A stretch of DNA of 64,000 nt, from the NCBI GenBank assembly GCA_945859605.1, contig OX243822.1, positions 3,074,324 to 3,138,323 of the forward strand, in the 5' to 3' direction. The notes beneath the pieces were generated by a model that was not told the origin of the DNA, searched no databases, and saw nothing but the letters and a program-made list of their open reading frames with translations. This document shows positions 41,019-50,679 of this stretch, piece after piece. The stretch's first letter is position 1. Each line of letters opens with the position of its first letter. Source of the stretch: Lumbricus rubellus. Its lineage: Eukaryota > Annelida > Clitellata > Crassiclitellata > Lumbricidae. A program made the position numbers and the translations under genes.

Positions 41019-41190
41019 TGCGTTAAATATTCCAGTAATTTCTTCGCGGCGTTAAACCAAAGCTCTTCAACGTCCCATGAATAAAAATCCTTTCGAAAAA
41101 CTCCGTCATTAAAAGCCAAAACATCCAGAAATCGTTGAAATAACTGCGCGTTCGGCGGTAGGCTACTACTACTGGATTGTCGCCAACAAC
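41019..41190 (-). CDS. Possible orphan exon (uncertain)
   Basis: The minus strand has an open frame ending NAAKKLLEYLTQ directly before a good donor, CAG then GTAATT. It includes FNDGVFRKDFYSWDVEELWF, which reads like real protein, but I recognise no family. There is no ATG in the open stretch, and acceptors upstream are weak. A 26-bp piece (TCCGTCATTAAAAG, then AAAACATCCAG) recurs near 43180. It may be a 5' exon of TESK, a separate small gene, or chance. Confidence 0.25.
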
Positions 41191-42035
41191 AAAAGCCCTA
41201 CGGGAAACTATCGGTCACTGTGTGGTCGTTCTATAAATTAATATTAAGCACGATTTAATTTCTAATCAGTTAATAATATCCAGTCGTTCTACCGGTAGTA
41301 AAATCGGTTTTACACTGTTGCGAAACATTCTGAACTGAAGCGAAAACATTGAGGCATGAGATGTATTTATTAGTGATACCTATTTCACGAAAACCCCACG
41401 CACCCGACCTATTTCGGTGACCCGACCTGTTTCAATGTGTTGCGAACGCCATCCATCTTTGGTAATGGAGCGAGTGGTCTTTAACTGGTTACAATATTAT
41501 GTAAATTGTTGCTTTTGCTACTGCTGCTATTTATTAGGCCACAAAATTTATAATGGTAATGAAAATTATAATAACAACAACGAAATGAAAATAATAGAAA
41601 CGCCAATAAATATTTATTTAAAAAGGCCAAATCCTGTCGAAAAGAGGCTAGAAAAAGCTAGGTTGACAATTTCTTTGAAAATTGGATGGATTTTAACATT
41701 TTTTCAGGTTGATTTTTCTCACGACCTTTTTTTAGTCGTCCGATGATTAACGTTTGCTCTTTTTTCTCGATAAACTTTCTGATGACCTTTTTTAGTCTTT
41801 CGCCAAAAAGTTACAATTTTTTCGTCCAAATTTACAACATTTTCGATTTTTCAAACGTCTTTTGTGCATTTTCACTATAAAAAATTATTTTTTTATGTAA
41901 ATAGTCGGAAAAACCGTCATGAGAAAAAAGCTAGATCCTCACCAAAAAGAGCCTAGAAACCTAGTTAAGGCCGAAAAACCTAGATCTAAGTTGAGAAAGC
42001 TATGAGTCATCAACGTATATTGGCATAAGGCCATA

Positions 42036-42191
42036 AGCGTTGCCACTCCTTGGGTTTTTCCACAAGATCTTGTTTGTTTCGATCCGAACTTGGGAAATGG
42101 GTTTTTTTTCAGGAAGAACTTGGGTTTTTGCTTGAATTTTTTTGACCGAAAAAATCTTGTTTTTTTCTTCATTTTTTAGAGTGGCAACGCT
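42036..42191. mobile_element. 156-bp TIR element (AGCGTTGCCACTC family)
   Basis: Ends AGCGTTGCCACTC and GAGTGGCAACGCT are perfect inverted 13-mers. Interior CTTGGGTTTTTC and ACAAGATCTTG. No open frame. A larger relative abuts at about 41640-42010, with end AAAGCTATGAGT. Confidence 0.8.
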
Positions 42192-42369
42192 GATTGACAT
42201 CCATGCCATGGTTAGATTCAATTTCAATAAACATGACAACGCGCACATCGGTCCGTTTTTTATTTATATAATTATAAGAACACATTTAAATGGTGTGCAA
42301 TTGGAGGCGCCCTAATCATCCAGCGCGGGCTTATCGCCTGCGCAAACAAACACACAAACGCGCACACGC

Positions 42370-42406
<37 letters not shown>

Positions 42407-42954
42407 CATTATCCATGCGTAATGGAAATTGTATAGCCTATAGGCCCAAGCATGTAGGCATGGGCGAAAACTTGGTCTAGAATTTCGAGGGAAGGAACGA
42501 ATGTCCGAAAGACGATTACCAAGGAGCAACATTTTGGGCGGATCAAGAGTCTCCGACGAAATTTTCCATTTTCATCGACCAAAATTTCTGACGACCTCTT
42601 TCACTCATTTGGTCCAAATGTTATTAAAACATAATATAACCTTCCCTGTCAAAAAAGGTGATGACCATTTTTTAACCAATTCGAAACTGCAAAAAGTTAA
42701 CGACGCTATTTATTTTTCTTAATATTGGAGTGGACACAATGGACGTTACCCCACCACAAACATTGGGGGACCGGTCCCCCATGTCTCCGCCCATGCACGT
42801 ACCCTAGATAGCGTGCGTTCCACCGGAACCATTCAGCCAGCTTTTGGCTGAAAATCAACATTTTCCGGGCCGGGCGCGAAAAAAACACGTAATTCCCGGG
42901 AAAATCAGAGTATAGGCCTACCCCAGCTATAACTTGATGATGATTGAGCCATTA

Positions 42955-43040
42955 GTCAACCAGTCCCAAGTCTGGATAAAGGATGAGGGCGACACTATTA
43001 CACTAATCATCATTGACATGGCAGTGTCGTTAAACAACAT
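42955..43040 (+). repeat. GTCCCAAG...GGCGACACT dispersed repeat
   Basis: ACCAGTCCCAAGTCTGGATA, GATGAGGGCGACACTATT and GGCAGTGTCGTTAAAC; same family as 18056 and 27025. Confidence 0.7.
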
Positions 43041-43660
43041 TGTAGCAAGCCATTAGTGATTAGTTAGTCTGGAATTAGATATCCATGTCCATGCTTTTTA
43101 GGTGTAATCGGCTGCCGCTGTGTGAAGAACTGTTCGTTATGGATGATGAGACATGATCCACCCGTCACGTTTTGTCCGTCATTAAAAGTCAAAACATCCA
43201 GTGTGATTATTTTTTTGGGTAAGATTTAAGACTCTTATTGTTTGATCTGACGAGTATGCAAATAATTAACGCCATATTTGCACACCTCTAAATGTTTTCG
43301 ATAAACAATACAAATTACACCAGAACCAAACACATTTATAATTACTCATTTCTAGAAAAAAATATTCAATGTGTCGATAATCCAAGGACAATCTTAGGAG
43401 CTTTTATTTTTGACCTTATTTTGAAAAAGGCTACAATGCCAAATTTGCACACCTTTAAAATAGTTTATATCGACATTATAACTTAAGCGCATATTACTTG
43501 TGAAATCCATTATGTGTCAATGACCCTGGAAGTCCAAGAGAAAGTAGTGACCTTGGAAACTCAAGACTTTATCACCACAATGCGAACAATTTACCACTCC
43601 GGTCAAAACACACCTTTTTAAATATAACAATTTATTGGATTTTTTTGCAACAATCTACGT

Positions 43661-43861
43661 GTTTGTATGTGCACTTATTATAGCGCCCCTTCAAGCTCAC
43701 CCTACTCGGAGGCGCTCCCGAATGCAGAGCGGACACTGCATCGCAGTTTCACGCCAAAGCGCTGAGCAATTGTGAGTGAAGGACTTGCCCAAGGTCCTTA
43801 CACGGCGTGGTGGATTCGAACCTCGAACCTTCCGGCTCCAAGGCAACGACCCCACCACTTT
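43661..43861 (-). mobile_element. tRNA-derived SINE (family A), inverted
   Basis: GTATGTGCACTTATTATAGC, GAGGCGCTCCCGAATGC, AGCGCTGAGCAATTGTGAG, GTGGATTCGAACCTCGAACC and CCACCACTT. The A-box end is slightly truncated. Confidence 0.87.
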
Positions 43862-44086
43862 GTGTAGTTAACATGACTATCTTGTTGTTCTAAGATGCTT
43901 TGAAAATCACAATTTTCAGACTCGTAAAAATTGTCTGGATAATTTTAAGCAAACTTTGATAGAAAACACAATCATGAAGACAACAATGTGACATTTTGGA
44001 GCAAAGAAAAACTATCTAGCAGCTGGCAACAGTGACCTGATATCGTGCAATTAATATATAAAATCATTTATTTATCTATTATTTCT

Positions 44087-44299
44087 TGCATATGTTATAG
44101 CGCCCCATCAAGCTCTCTACTCGGAGGCACTCCAGACTACAGCGCGGACACTGCATCACAGTTTCACGCTGAAGCACCCAAGCAATTGCGAGTGAAGGAC
44201 TTGCTCGAGGTCCCTAATCAGCGGCTTGAGGTAGAGGATTCGAAGCTGAAACCATCTGACTCCAAGGCAACAAACATACCAACTACACCATCGTGCCCA
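44087..44299 (-). mobile_element. tRNA-derived SINE (family A), inverted, diverged
   Basis: GCATATGTTATAGCGCCCC, GAGGCACTCCAGACTACAGC, AAGCAATTGCGAGTGAAGG and AACTACACCATCGTGCCC. More diverged than neighbours (GAAGCTGAAACC at the B box). Confidence 0.82.
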
Positions 44300-44494
44300 A
44301 CAAAATCAAATTAACTAAATGAAAGAACCATATGACACACTGCACATGGGTGCAAAAAAAAATCGTAATAACGACATCTTTTGTACCAGTTAATCAATTA
44401 AGTAGAATATACATCATAACATCTGTTAACATTATTTGCAAGTCACATCCTTTAGCAAAATCTAAACATAGAAAACGGTCCAAATGCTGCACAG

Positions 44495-44806
44495 TACGCA
44501 CTGTCAAATGCTTTATCGAGATCCATAATACAATTATAAATACTCGATATTGTCAACAAATGCTTTATCGAAATCCATAATCCATAAAAACTCGATATTG
44601 TCAACAAATGCTTTATCGAAATCCATAATCCATAAAAACTCGATACTGTCAAATGCTTTATCGAGATCCATAATACAATTATAAATCATCGATATTGTCA
44701 AATGCTTTATTAAGATCCATAATCCAATTATAAATACTCAATATTGTCAAAGGCTTTGTCGAAATCCATAATCCAATTATAAATCTTCGATATTGTCAAA
44801 TGCTAT
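44495..44806 (-). repeat. ~49-bp tandem array whose unit resembles reverse-transcriptase motif A
   Basis: About seven units containing, in minus sense, TTATGGATTTCGACAAAGC and CTTTGACAATATTGAG. Unit by unit the best frame gives IMDFDKAFDNIE, MDLNKAFDNID, MDLDKAFDSIE or MDLDKAFDSAY, like the DxxKAFDxI signature of non-LTR reverse transcriptases. The unit length is not a multiple of three, so no long protein is made. It begins about 27 bp past the SNRNP35 stop. Confidence 0.8.
44706..44711 (-). terminator. Candidate polyadenylation signal AATAAA of SNRNP35
   Basis: Minus-strand AATAAA about 122 bases after the SNRNP35 stop. It lies in a repeat unit where the usual CGATAAAGC became TTAATAAAGC. 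Other units have only GATAAA, so one point change may have made the signal. Confidence 0.45.
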
Positions 44807-44832
44807 GTTATTATTATATTCGATTCAATCCG

Positions 44833-45606
44833 CTACCTACGATCTCTCGAACGATCTCTGCTTCTCGAATTCTCGTACTCCCTTCTGTCTCTCGTTTGAT
44901 CCTTCGATCTACTTCTCTCACGACCTCTTCGATCATCCTGCTGATCCCTCGCATCAACTCTCGATCCGCCTCCCCAATCTCTCCTCTCCCTACTCTGGCC
45001 ATCCCGCTTCTCCCACCCATCCCTTCTCTCCTCATTCTTCTCACCCCCAATCAACGACTGACCCCACTCCCCAACCACACCACCTTTCCCGATCATAATC
45101 GGCTTCCGAAAAGGTCGATCGTTACCCCCAAACCTCAACTGCCCCGACTCCTTTCGACCCCCAAGCCCGCCCCCCAACCGACGCGGCACCCAACCACTCA
45201 TCATCCGTTCGCACTCCACGTCAACGAGAATCTCCTTGTCGTCGACCACCATCTTGTTGGCATCGCGGACGGCCTTAAAAGCCGCGTATCGGTCGTAGTA
45301 CTCCACGAATGCGTAGCCCTTCGAGAATCCGGTCACCAAGTCCCGCACGAGCCGCAACCGCTTGAGCTGTCCATACTTGCTGAAGATGGATCTAATCGTG
45401 TCATCGATGGTCACATGATTCAACCGACCAATGAAAATCGTGCAATCTGGGTCACCGGTGACGCCCTTGTTCGGTCGGTAGGTGCTGTTGAGCGCTCGCA
45501 CGATGCCGTGGTCGTGTGGCTCGGCGTCGGTGCCGTCGATGCTGCCGGCTAAGACGGGATCGTAGACCTCTGCGACCGGAGTCCACTTCCTGACGTCGAC
45601 TGCCAT
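44833..45606 (-). CDS. SNRNP35: U11/U12 snRNP 35 kDa protein (minor spliceosome)
   Basis: 257 residues in a single exon; human SNRNP35 is 246 and also has an uninterrupted coding region. The protein belongs to the U11 snRNP and helps recognise 5' splice sites of U12-type introns in the nucleus. WTPVAEVYDPVLAGSIDGTD and PNKGVTGDP form the conserved N-terminus. An RRM follows, with RNP2 IFIGRL at 57-62 and RNP1 KGYAFVEY at 96-103. Then GWVPRRLGGGLGGRKESGQL and RFGG-DRPFRKPI, diagnostic for this family. The last 85 residues are Arg/Asp/Glu/Ser-rich (SRSRDRSRDRR at the end). The ATG at 45606 is chosen because it starts the family N-terminus. The long open frame on the opposite strand is a GC-rich shadow. 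Confidence 0.96.
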   Translation of the reverse strand: MAVDVRKWTPVAEVYDPVLAGSIDGTDAEPHDHGIVRALNSTYRPNKGVTGDPDCTIFIGRLNHVTIDDTIRSIFSKYGQLKRLRLVRDLVTGFSKGYAFVEYYDRYAAFKAVRDANKMVVDDKEILVDVECERMMSGWVPRRLGGGLGGRKESGQLRFGGNDRPFRKPIMIGKGGVVGEWGQSLIGGEKNEERRDGWEKRDGQSRERRDWGGGSRVDARDQQDDRRGRERSRSKDQTRDRREYENSRSRDRSRDRR

Positions 45607-46242
45607 CTTTGTTTTCTTGAAGATTCAAGATGTGCAGTTATCTAAAAATATTAATAGGCCACAATATCATATAACAGAGATATTCATACTTAGGAAAAAT
45701 TCTCATATTATTATTATTGCTATTGTTATTTTTCGACAAATTCTGGTTGGACAAAAGAACCACTGATAAAAGCGCCGGATGGTGATTGATATTATTTAAA
45801 GCGCTAGTTTCTTTATCATTACTATTAATATTATTATATATATGTATGATACAGTGTTTAAAGTGCAAGAAAAGAAGTGCCTAGTCTAATTGCTAATCAA
45901 TTTTTTTCTGTATTAAAAAACGTTCAAGCTCACAGCCACACCTTGAATTGCACTAGGCTAGAAGCAAATAATAGAGCGTCCAATTGTCTACCGTTGTAAT
46001 TAGGCTTCAGGACCCTCAAAGCCGATCAACAGACTATGGCTAACCTTCACTGCAATTGTGCATTTATATACTAGTACAGCTCTTGGAATTCGCTATATTG
46101 AGGTTGCTGCCCCTTTCTCTCGTCCTCTCGAAAGGTGAATTTTTCGAGACGTGACTGGCCGCAGGCAGGACAAACTGTAATTCTAGCAAAATGCCACTAT
46201 TTGGTGAACACCTAGAGCTTAAGCTGTACTTAAAACTAGGCT

Positions 46243-46671
46243 GTGACTATCGGACCGCCAAGCGGCCGTCGAATCTCAAATACTAGCGGACCGCCAGTCA
46301 CGTGTAACCTGTCACATGACTGGCGGCCGTCCAATACGGAATACTAGCAAGCCGCCAGGCTTTCTATTTACACCAATCCACAAGAGTTTCTAATGGCTAA
46401 ACAAACCCTAAAACTAATCCTAACCGACCCTCACGACGCCTAACCTGAACCTAATCAACACTCACGAAAAAATTGGTTGCTTACTCTGTTTCTAGTAATT
46501 TTCTAAGTCATTAAAACAAGAAAACTTTTGTCCGACATAAAACCAACTATCGGTAACTGCCGCCATTGTAACAATATTCAAGAATCAAGACTCGTCATGT
46601 GACAGGTTACACGTGACTGGCGGTCCGCTAGTATTTGAGATTCGACGGCCGCTTGGCGGTCCGCTAGTCAC
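46243..46671. mobile_element. 429-bp element with 78-bp terminal inverted repeats
   Basis: Arms 46243-46320 and 46594-46671 match with one mismatch. They contain CGGACCGCCAAGCGGCC, AATCTCAAATACTAGCGG and CCAGTCACGTGTAACCTG. The GC-rich arms stand out from AT-rich flanks. The middle holds CCTAACCGACCCTCACGAC, shared with two other elements. No target duplication is obvious and there is no open frame. Confidence 0.88.
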
Positions 46672-47511
46672 TTCGTTAAATTAAAACTAAGCTGAAATCC
46701 GATAAGGCTATGCTACATCAAAACAAACCTCGGTTATTAGACGGACCTCGTCGTAACATTGACTAGCGCATATGAATTTTAGAATTTTTTGGCCATTTGC
46801 ATTTTATATCACATATTTAAAAAATCCAAAACGTACCCAACGCAATTTTCTAGATAACAGAAAGACAATCCGCAAATTAAGGAAGTAAATATTTCAAGAA
46901 TAATAATATCGGTATGTAAACGCCAACATGCTGAAGCCACAGACTACATATTATTTGTGATTGATTCTACACTTGGTGACGTAACCGCATTGAAGCAACG
47001 CGACGAAGAGATACCCTGAGATAGCATAAAATAAGATATTAAATTTTTCAGAGTAGGACAGGTACTGTACTGTACTGTTACAGTGTTACAGTAGGCCTAG
47101 CCTATTCATGCTGTCTAACACGCCTAGATTAGGCTATGCGTGCGTGAGTGCATACCGATTGCATCTTAGTTTAAAATGATTAAAATCTCGGGTGGACTAA
47201 CTAATACTGCTAGGTGTGACGCCCATCCAAGCGAGCAGCTGGGCTGAAGTATCTAGCTCACCAGCTTATCGATATAAAATTATGTATTCAGAGTAGCCTA
47301 CTCTATTACCTCGAGGTCATACGGTAGGCCTAGATATGCTAATAGGCATATAGGCCTAATTGTAAAGAAAATGTGTAAACTTAAATTTATTTTCCTTTTC
47401 TCATCTTCTGGTATTACCGGGATTTACTTGATCGGGTCCCGCACGTGCTTAGCGGAAGTAGCGCAGCAGAAGTTAGATAAATAAATATTGACGCTAAGAT
47501 TGGAAGGTTTC

Positions 47512-47571
47512 AGATAATAATACTTCGTCGCGAAGGGCGCACCGATGCGCCCTTCGCGACGAAGTATTATT
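47512..47571. other. GC-rich near-perfect hairpin (about 28-bp stem, 4-nt loop)
   Basis: AATAATACTTCGTCGCGA and AGGGCGCA, loop CCGA, then TGCGCCCT and TCGCGACGAAGTATTATT. Only one mismatch occurs near the base of the stem. The core is GC-rich inside AT-rich DNA. It could be a tiny foldback element or an RNA hairpin. Confidence 0.85.
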
Positions 47572-48804
47572 CTCTGAATAATAATTATTCTAGCTAGTTA
47601 ATTCCGGCTACTCTCCCAAAGGTCCACTCAAGTGACTCAACCTTCGAATCGGCAGATGTCGTTGGTAAAAGGGTCAGTAAGGCGTGATGCACGCCTTGCA
47701 TGGCTGCCAAATAGTTGAATAATTATTCGACTCCAGGTCCTGTAATAACTTGTGATCATCCATTCATTCTATGAATTGTTGTAATCTTTCTGCATTTTGT
47801 CAGTTTGAAAATAACCGAGGATCATTATTATAATTATTATCATCAATGTCGAATATTAGATGACATCACAAATCAAATCTCTGACCTTGACAGCGGTCAG
47901 CGGAAGTCGCCATGCAGTCAGAGAAATAGAAAACACAAAAGCAAGATTTTTCTTCGATAATTAATAATTAATCATTCGAACGATCGATTCATTACAATAG
48001 CCTACAATAATAGGCTAATTATAGGCTAACATTCTTTATTTGGCGAAGGAATTAATTTACATCGTGCTTTAAAACATACAGAAACAAACAGAATAACGAA
48101 TAGTCGCAGGTCTATACCAGTGTTTAATCTACTCCCTCTGCTTTCGGGGGGAGGGTGCATGTCCGGTTACTGGGGAACTCGCGATCCCCCACCTCCACCC
48201 ATGAACGTATGGATTAAACACCATGGTCGTGGTCGTACACAAAAAATCAAAGCGCACAAGATGTCGGCAGCAGCTTTACAGAGGCCTACTAGGCTACTAC
48301 ATGTACATGTATATCAGATTTATTTAACGGTGGTAGCCTATTATAGGCCTACAACAAATGCCAATCAGCGAAGACAATATGCCTACTTTATTAATGCCTC
48401 AGAAATTATGCCAGTATCTCTGCACATGTACATGTAATTAAATATGCTTAAATTAGAATTTCCGACAATTACATTATATATGTTCGAGGAAAACAGTGCT
48501 GTGTAAACTCCATAGGCTATTCCGGGCCCTACTAGAATAAATTAAGATAAATCATCTTTTGCACCAGCGTTTGATTATGAAGTCAAAAAATTATCGCATC
48601 ACTCTTCATTTTTCAAATACAGTAGTCTGAGGACCGTAAAAACAAATTTAAGGATCTGCTATTAGCCTATAAATTTAAAATTGACATTGTGCCACTCATA
48701 AAATAAATCACGAAATTAATTGACTGGGAAAATCACGTAGGCCATATCTTAAGACAAGATGGCCGAATCAAACGCAAACGCAGACACGGTGGTACGTGTA
48801 GGGA

Positions 48805-48870
48805 TAGCCCTGTAGTCGGGAGCGCCTCCGAGTGGAATTCTTGAAGAGGCGCTAAAACAAGTGCTCATAA
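48805..48870 (+). pseudogene. SINE (family A) 3' end
   Basis: CTGTAGTCGGGAGCGCCTCC, GAAGAGGCGCTAAAACAAGTG; the rest of the SINE is missing. Confidence 0.7.
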
Positions 48871-48954
48871 TTATTATATTTATTATACAATATGTTGCCT
48901 ATTATTATAGATTTCCAACCTTTCAATTACCTAGGGTTGACTCGTCAGTGTTTC

Positions 48955-49045
48955 ACAGGTTCCTTAAAACTTTTATGTTTCACCGTGATTGGACTGGGAG
49001 CGCCTCGGAGTGGACTTCTTGAAGAGGCGCTATATACATTCTTGG
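48955..49045 (+). pseudogene. LINE 3' end
   Basis: Encodes RFLKTFMFHRDWTGSASEW, then GAAGAGGCGCTATATACATTC and AATGAATGAAT. Confidence 0.75.
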
Positions 49046-49373
49046 AATGAATGAATTAAACCCACCAGGGTTCAATCCAACGACTGATAGAGCAATGTGT
49101 GGACTGATAAGAATGCCCGCGCGACATTAGACTATTAATCTATTATACAGATCTAAATAAATATTCTACAGTTGGTAATCAAGTCCGCTTTGCAAAAATA
49201 ACCTAAGCATCTACAAATTAAATTATTATGTAAGTTGTTTTCATGCTCTTCTAAGGGCCCATCCATATATTACGTAGGAAAAATTGCATTTCCTAAATGG
49301 CTCATCGTACATATTTTTATGCTACGTCCAACTAAGTTTCTCGTTATCCCTTGCAAACTTTAATTAGCTAGCC

Positions 49374-49600
49374 CAGGGGTTATTCTAAGAAATTTTTAGA
49401 ACTGCACAAAACGACCTTTTTAGTCGACCGAACCAAATGTTTGGTCGTCGAAATCCCGTGAAGATATTACCATTTTGAAATTTTCCCGGCCCCCAAAAAA
49501 CTGATAACCCTTTCTTTAGTCCTTCGTTCACTATAACACTATGAGTTACTGCACAAAATCTTATTTTCAACTGCACAAATTTCTTTTCCAACTACCCCTG
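49374..49600. mobile_element. hAT-like MITE with perfect 8-bp target duplication
   Basis: Ends CAGGGGTTATTCTAAG and CTTTTCCAACTACCCCTG are inverted. AGCTAGCC flanks at 49366-49373 and 49601-49608. GAAATTT...CTGCACAAA is shared by both arms. The body contains GACCTTTTTAGTCG motifs seen in the other small elements. Confidence 0.88.
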
Positions 49601-50221
49601 AGCTAGCCATCTATAAAAGATTTATTTTACCATATGGTAAACAGTGCTTAGTTAAACATCGTATTTGCTAACTAAAATTTGTTAACTGCTATGGTCTACT
49701 GTTCAGGTCTGAACAGAATTTAATACTAATGTAGGCTAATAAGGTTATAAGTGCAATCGGATAACAGTTACTACCGGTATAGGACAACAGGCTACAGTTA
49801 AAATAGGCTAAATGTGGACATCACAATTCGAAATTCATTTTGCACAGGTACATTTTTCAGATACCCCCCCCCCCTATTAAATCCGGTAACCCCCCTTTCT
49901 GCGTTACGTAATAAATGGACAGCCCCTTATGTTCCACATGTAAACATTTATATTGCACTATAATAGTTTCCATTCTCACAAATCAACATGTTTTTAAATC
50001 TAAGGAAATACCAGAAGATACATAATTATCTGCCCCTGGCATGCAACAACTCTGCAGGTATAATATCGCCCACAAGTATCTATTGTTCTGAAGGACCATC
50101 ATAATTATTATATAATAATATTTGTACGATGTCACAGATCTGAACTTTCTGCATAGCAGACATTTAGCTTGAATAGACGAATAGCGTCTCAGCCAGCTGA
50201 GCACTGTTTCTTTTTCAGCAG

Positions 50222-50440
50222 TATACTTTTACTCCTATTTTCCAACAACAGCATACTTGTCTTTTCCAGCACCATTCTTGTGTTTTCCAGCAGCATACTG
50301 GCTTTTTCCAACAGTACACTTGTCTTTTCAAACCGCATTCCTGTCTCCTCCCCCCGGCATACTTGTCTTTTCCAAAAACATACTTGTCTTCTCAGGCAGC
50401 AGCATACTTGTCTTTTCCACCAGCGTACCTCTCCACCTCT
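50222..50440 (-). repeat. ~24-bp minisatellite in the ITPK 3' flank
   Basis: About eight degenerate units of (plus sense) TTTTCCAGCAGCATACTTGTC. It begins about 180 bp after the ITPK stop and so may be in the 3' UTR. Open frames through it are repeat-driven. Confidence 0.85.
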
Positions 50441-50619
50441 GTGCCATGCACCATTGAATTATTGCACAAAATCCCGGCAATTGTTCAGACACCAAAGAAT
50501 CTGTGCTTTGATCGCAATACCCAAACAGACGACTGAAGCCATTGCCAACATCTAGTTTCATTTAGTCATCGTAGTCTTGGGTCGAATCGATGTTGTTTGG
50601 TGTGATCGTTGGTTTGTGG

Positions 50620-50679
50620 TCAATCAGATGATTTGGAGACGGCTGTCAGGTCTCGACTGTTGATCAGCTCCTTCAGAAT
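50620..50679 (-). CDS. ITPK: ITPK last exon
   Basis: [19 protein letters not shown] and stop TGA. ILKEL continues the family's LVDILTEM helix; vertebrate enzymes also end within about 20 residues of this point. Acceptor GTTAG. A possible AATAAA lies far downstream near 49621-49626. Confidence 0.82.
   Translation of the reverse strand: MLKELINSRDLTAVSKSSD

Larger units (their letters stand above)
45607..50619. other. Intergenic region between ITPK and SNRNP35
   Basis: No coding gene is seen in 5 kb. It holds a long-arm inverted-repeat element (46243-46671), a GC-rich hairpin (47512-47571), SINE and LINE tails (48780-48870, 48955-49045), an hAT-like MITE (49374-49600) and a minisatellite in the ITPK 3' flank (50222-50440). 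The rest is AT-rich with no recognisable signal. Confidence 0.6.

Noticed and set aside
44800..45552. A 250-codon open frame on the plus strand opposite SNRNP35
   Set aside because: It is antisense to a clearly conserved RRM gene and has no family signature; GC-rich coding DNA often leaves such shadows.
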